NCBI RefSeq assembly: GCF_000016665.1
Contig: NC_009523.1
Location: forward strand, 2,170,001 to 2,234,000
Source of the DNA: Roseiflexus sp. RS-1
GTDB lineage: Bacteria; Chloroflexota; Chloroflexia; Chloroflexales; Roseiflexaceae
Direction: 5' to 3'
Length of the DNA: 64,000 bases
Shown: in pieces, positions 63,744-64,000 of the stretch
How the letters are laid out: every line of letters starts with the position of its first letter
How positions within the stretch are numbered: the first letter of the stretch is position 1
Made by a program: the position numbers and the translations under genes
Notes under the pieces: generated by a model
The model's input: only the letters and a program-made list of their open reading frames with translations
Told to the model about the DNA's origin: nothing
The model's database searches: none

Positions 63744-64000
63744 TCACTTTTCATCCTTCAGTGGCGTAGGTGTAGGCTGAGGAAGTTGGGGACTCAGTCG
63801 CGAAAGTCCTTCAACCGTCTCAATAGCTGCTAATAAGTTTGGGACTTGTACCACACGAACCTCTACTGCTCGATCCTTATACGTATCGAGAATGTCGCTT
63901 ATCGGATCAACAAGCATGATGGCTTGCTGATCACTCAGCAGTGAAGCATCAGTTGCAGGTAAAGTACCTCGTAGCCAGGAGACTTTGAAGGAGGTGTTTT
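63744..64000 (-). CDS. Partial unknown gene at the window end
   Basis: On the minus strand the frame is open from the window edge to a TGA at 63746-63744, 84 residues with no start inside. Sequence includes FKVSWLRGTLPATDASLLSD, QQAIMLVDPISDILDTYKDR, AVEVRVVQVPNLLAAIETVE and a Pro-rich tail PQLPQPTPTPLKDEK. Codon use is more AT-rich than in neighbouring genes, suggesting transferred DNA. No family recognised. IS copy 3 lies 47 bp downstream. Confidence 0.5.
   Translation of the reverse strand, partial: NTSFKVSWLRGTLPATDASLLSDQQAIMLVDPISDILDTYKDRAVEVRVVQVPNLLAAIETVEGLSRLSPQLPQPTPTPLKDEK

Overview
The window looks like chromosomal DNA of a filamentous anoxygenic phototroph of the Chloroflexota (Roseiflexus or Chloroflexus lineage). 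This is inferred from the GC-rich codon use, an archaeal/eukaryotic-type prolyl-tRNA synthetase, the RskA-type anti-sigma factor, the mix of bacterial housekeeping genes and the abundance of dispersed palindromic repeats. No species was assigned by search.

Layout. 0-2.3 kb: 3' end of a lectin-like beta-propeller gene, then 1.3 kb of repeats and the 5' stub of a nucleotidyltransferase-like gene cut by an IS5-type element (copy 1, 2272-3184). 3.3-9.9 kb: a zinc-ribbon protein, a SAM-I riboswitch with attenuator driving O-acetylhomoserine sulfhydrylase and homoserine O-acetyltransferase (methionine synthesis), an ECF sigma/anti-sigma pair, and a SAM-dependent methyltransferase. 10.1-18.6 kb: the 3' part of a nucleotidyltransferase-like gene, IS copy 2, and a glycerol/dihydroxyacetone operon: aquaglyceroporin with its start replaced by IS sequence, dhaK, dhaL, glpK, a small methyltransferase, and a DhaM-HPr-Enzyme I fusion. 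Together these import glycerol, phosphorylate it with ATP, and phosphorylate dihydroxyacetone with PEP. 18.7-30.2 kb: ssb and a tandem-domain protein, tRNA-Leu(CAA) and tRNA-Pro(CGG), dsbB, pcp, a repeat block, proS, rpe, an MFS exporter, two FHA-domain proteins and an alpha/beta hydrolase. 30.3-32.4 kb: a complete 1807-bp IS (IS1634-like) with 16-bp inverted repeats and a 5-bp target duplication.

32.4-42.5 kb: a 1025-residue membrane protein, a dihydroorotate-dehydrogenase-like flavoprotein, a hydrolase fused to a cyclic-nucleotide-binding-like domain, a HicBA toxin-antitoxin pair, an M24 peptidase and a six-hairpin glycosidase. 42.5-52.8 kb is a molybdoenzyme island: LysR regulator, fused iron-sulfur/NrfD membrane subunit, 1014-residue molybdopterin catalytic subunit, TorD-like chaperone, FmdE-like protein with zinc ribbon, and a convergent modABC molybdate transporter. 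The set makes a self-contained respiratory complex with its own maturation and metal supply; its substrate cannot be read from sequence. 52.9-57.5 kb: a Tat-exported DUF362 protein and a four-gene polar amino-acid ABC transporter. 57.7-64 kb: dispersed repeats, an apiosidase-like glycosidase, a frameshifted IS630-type element whose ends match the dispersed repeats, KptA, a short-chain dehydrogenase lacking its catalytic residues, a Tn3 transposase stub, IS copy 3 and a partial unknown gene.

The most interesting signals are the molybdoenzyme island, the IS-reshaped glycerol operon and split gene, the catalytically empty SDR, and the link between the dispersed repeats and IS630 ends.
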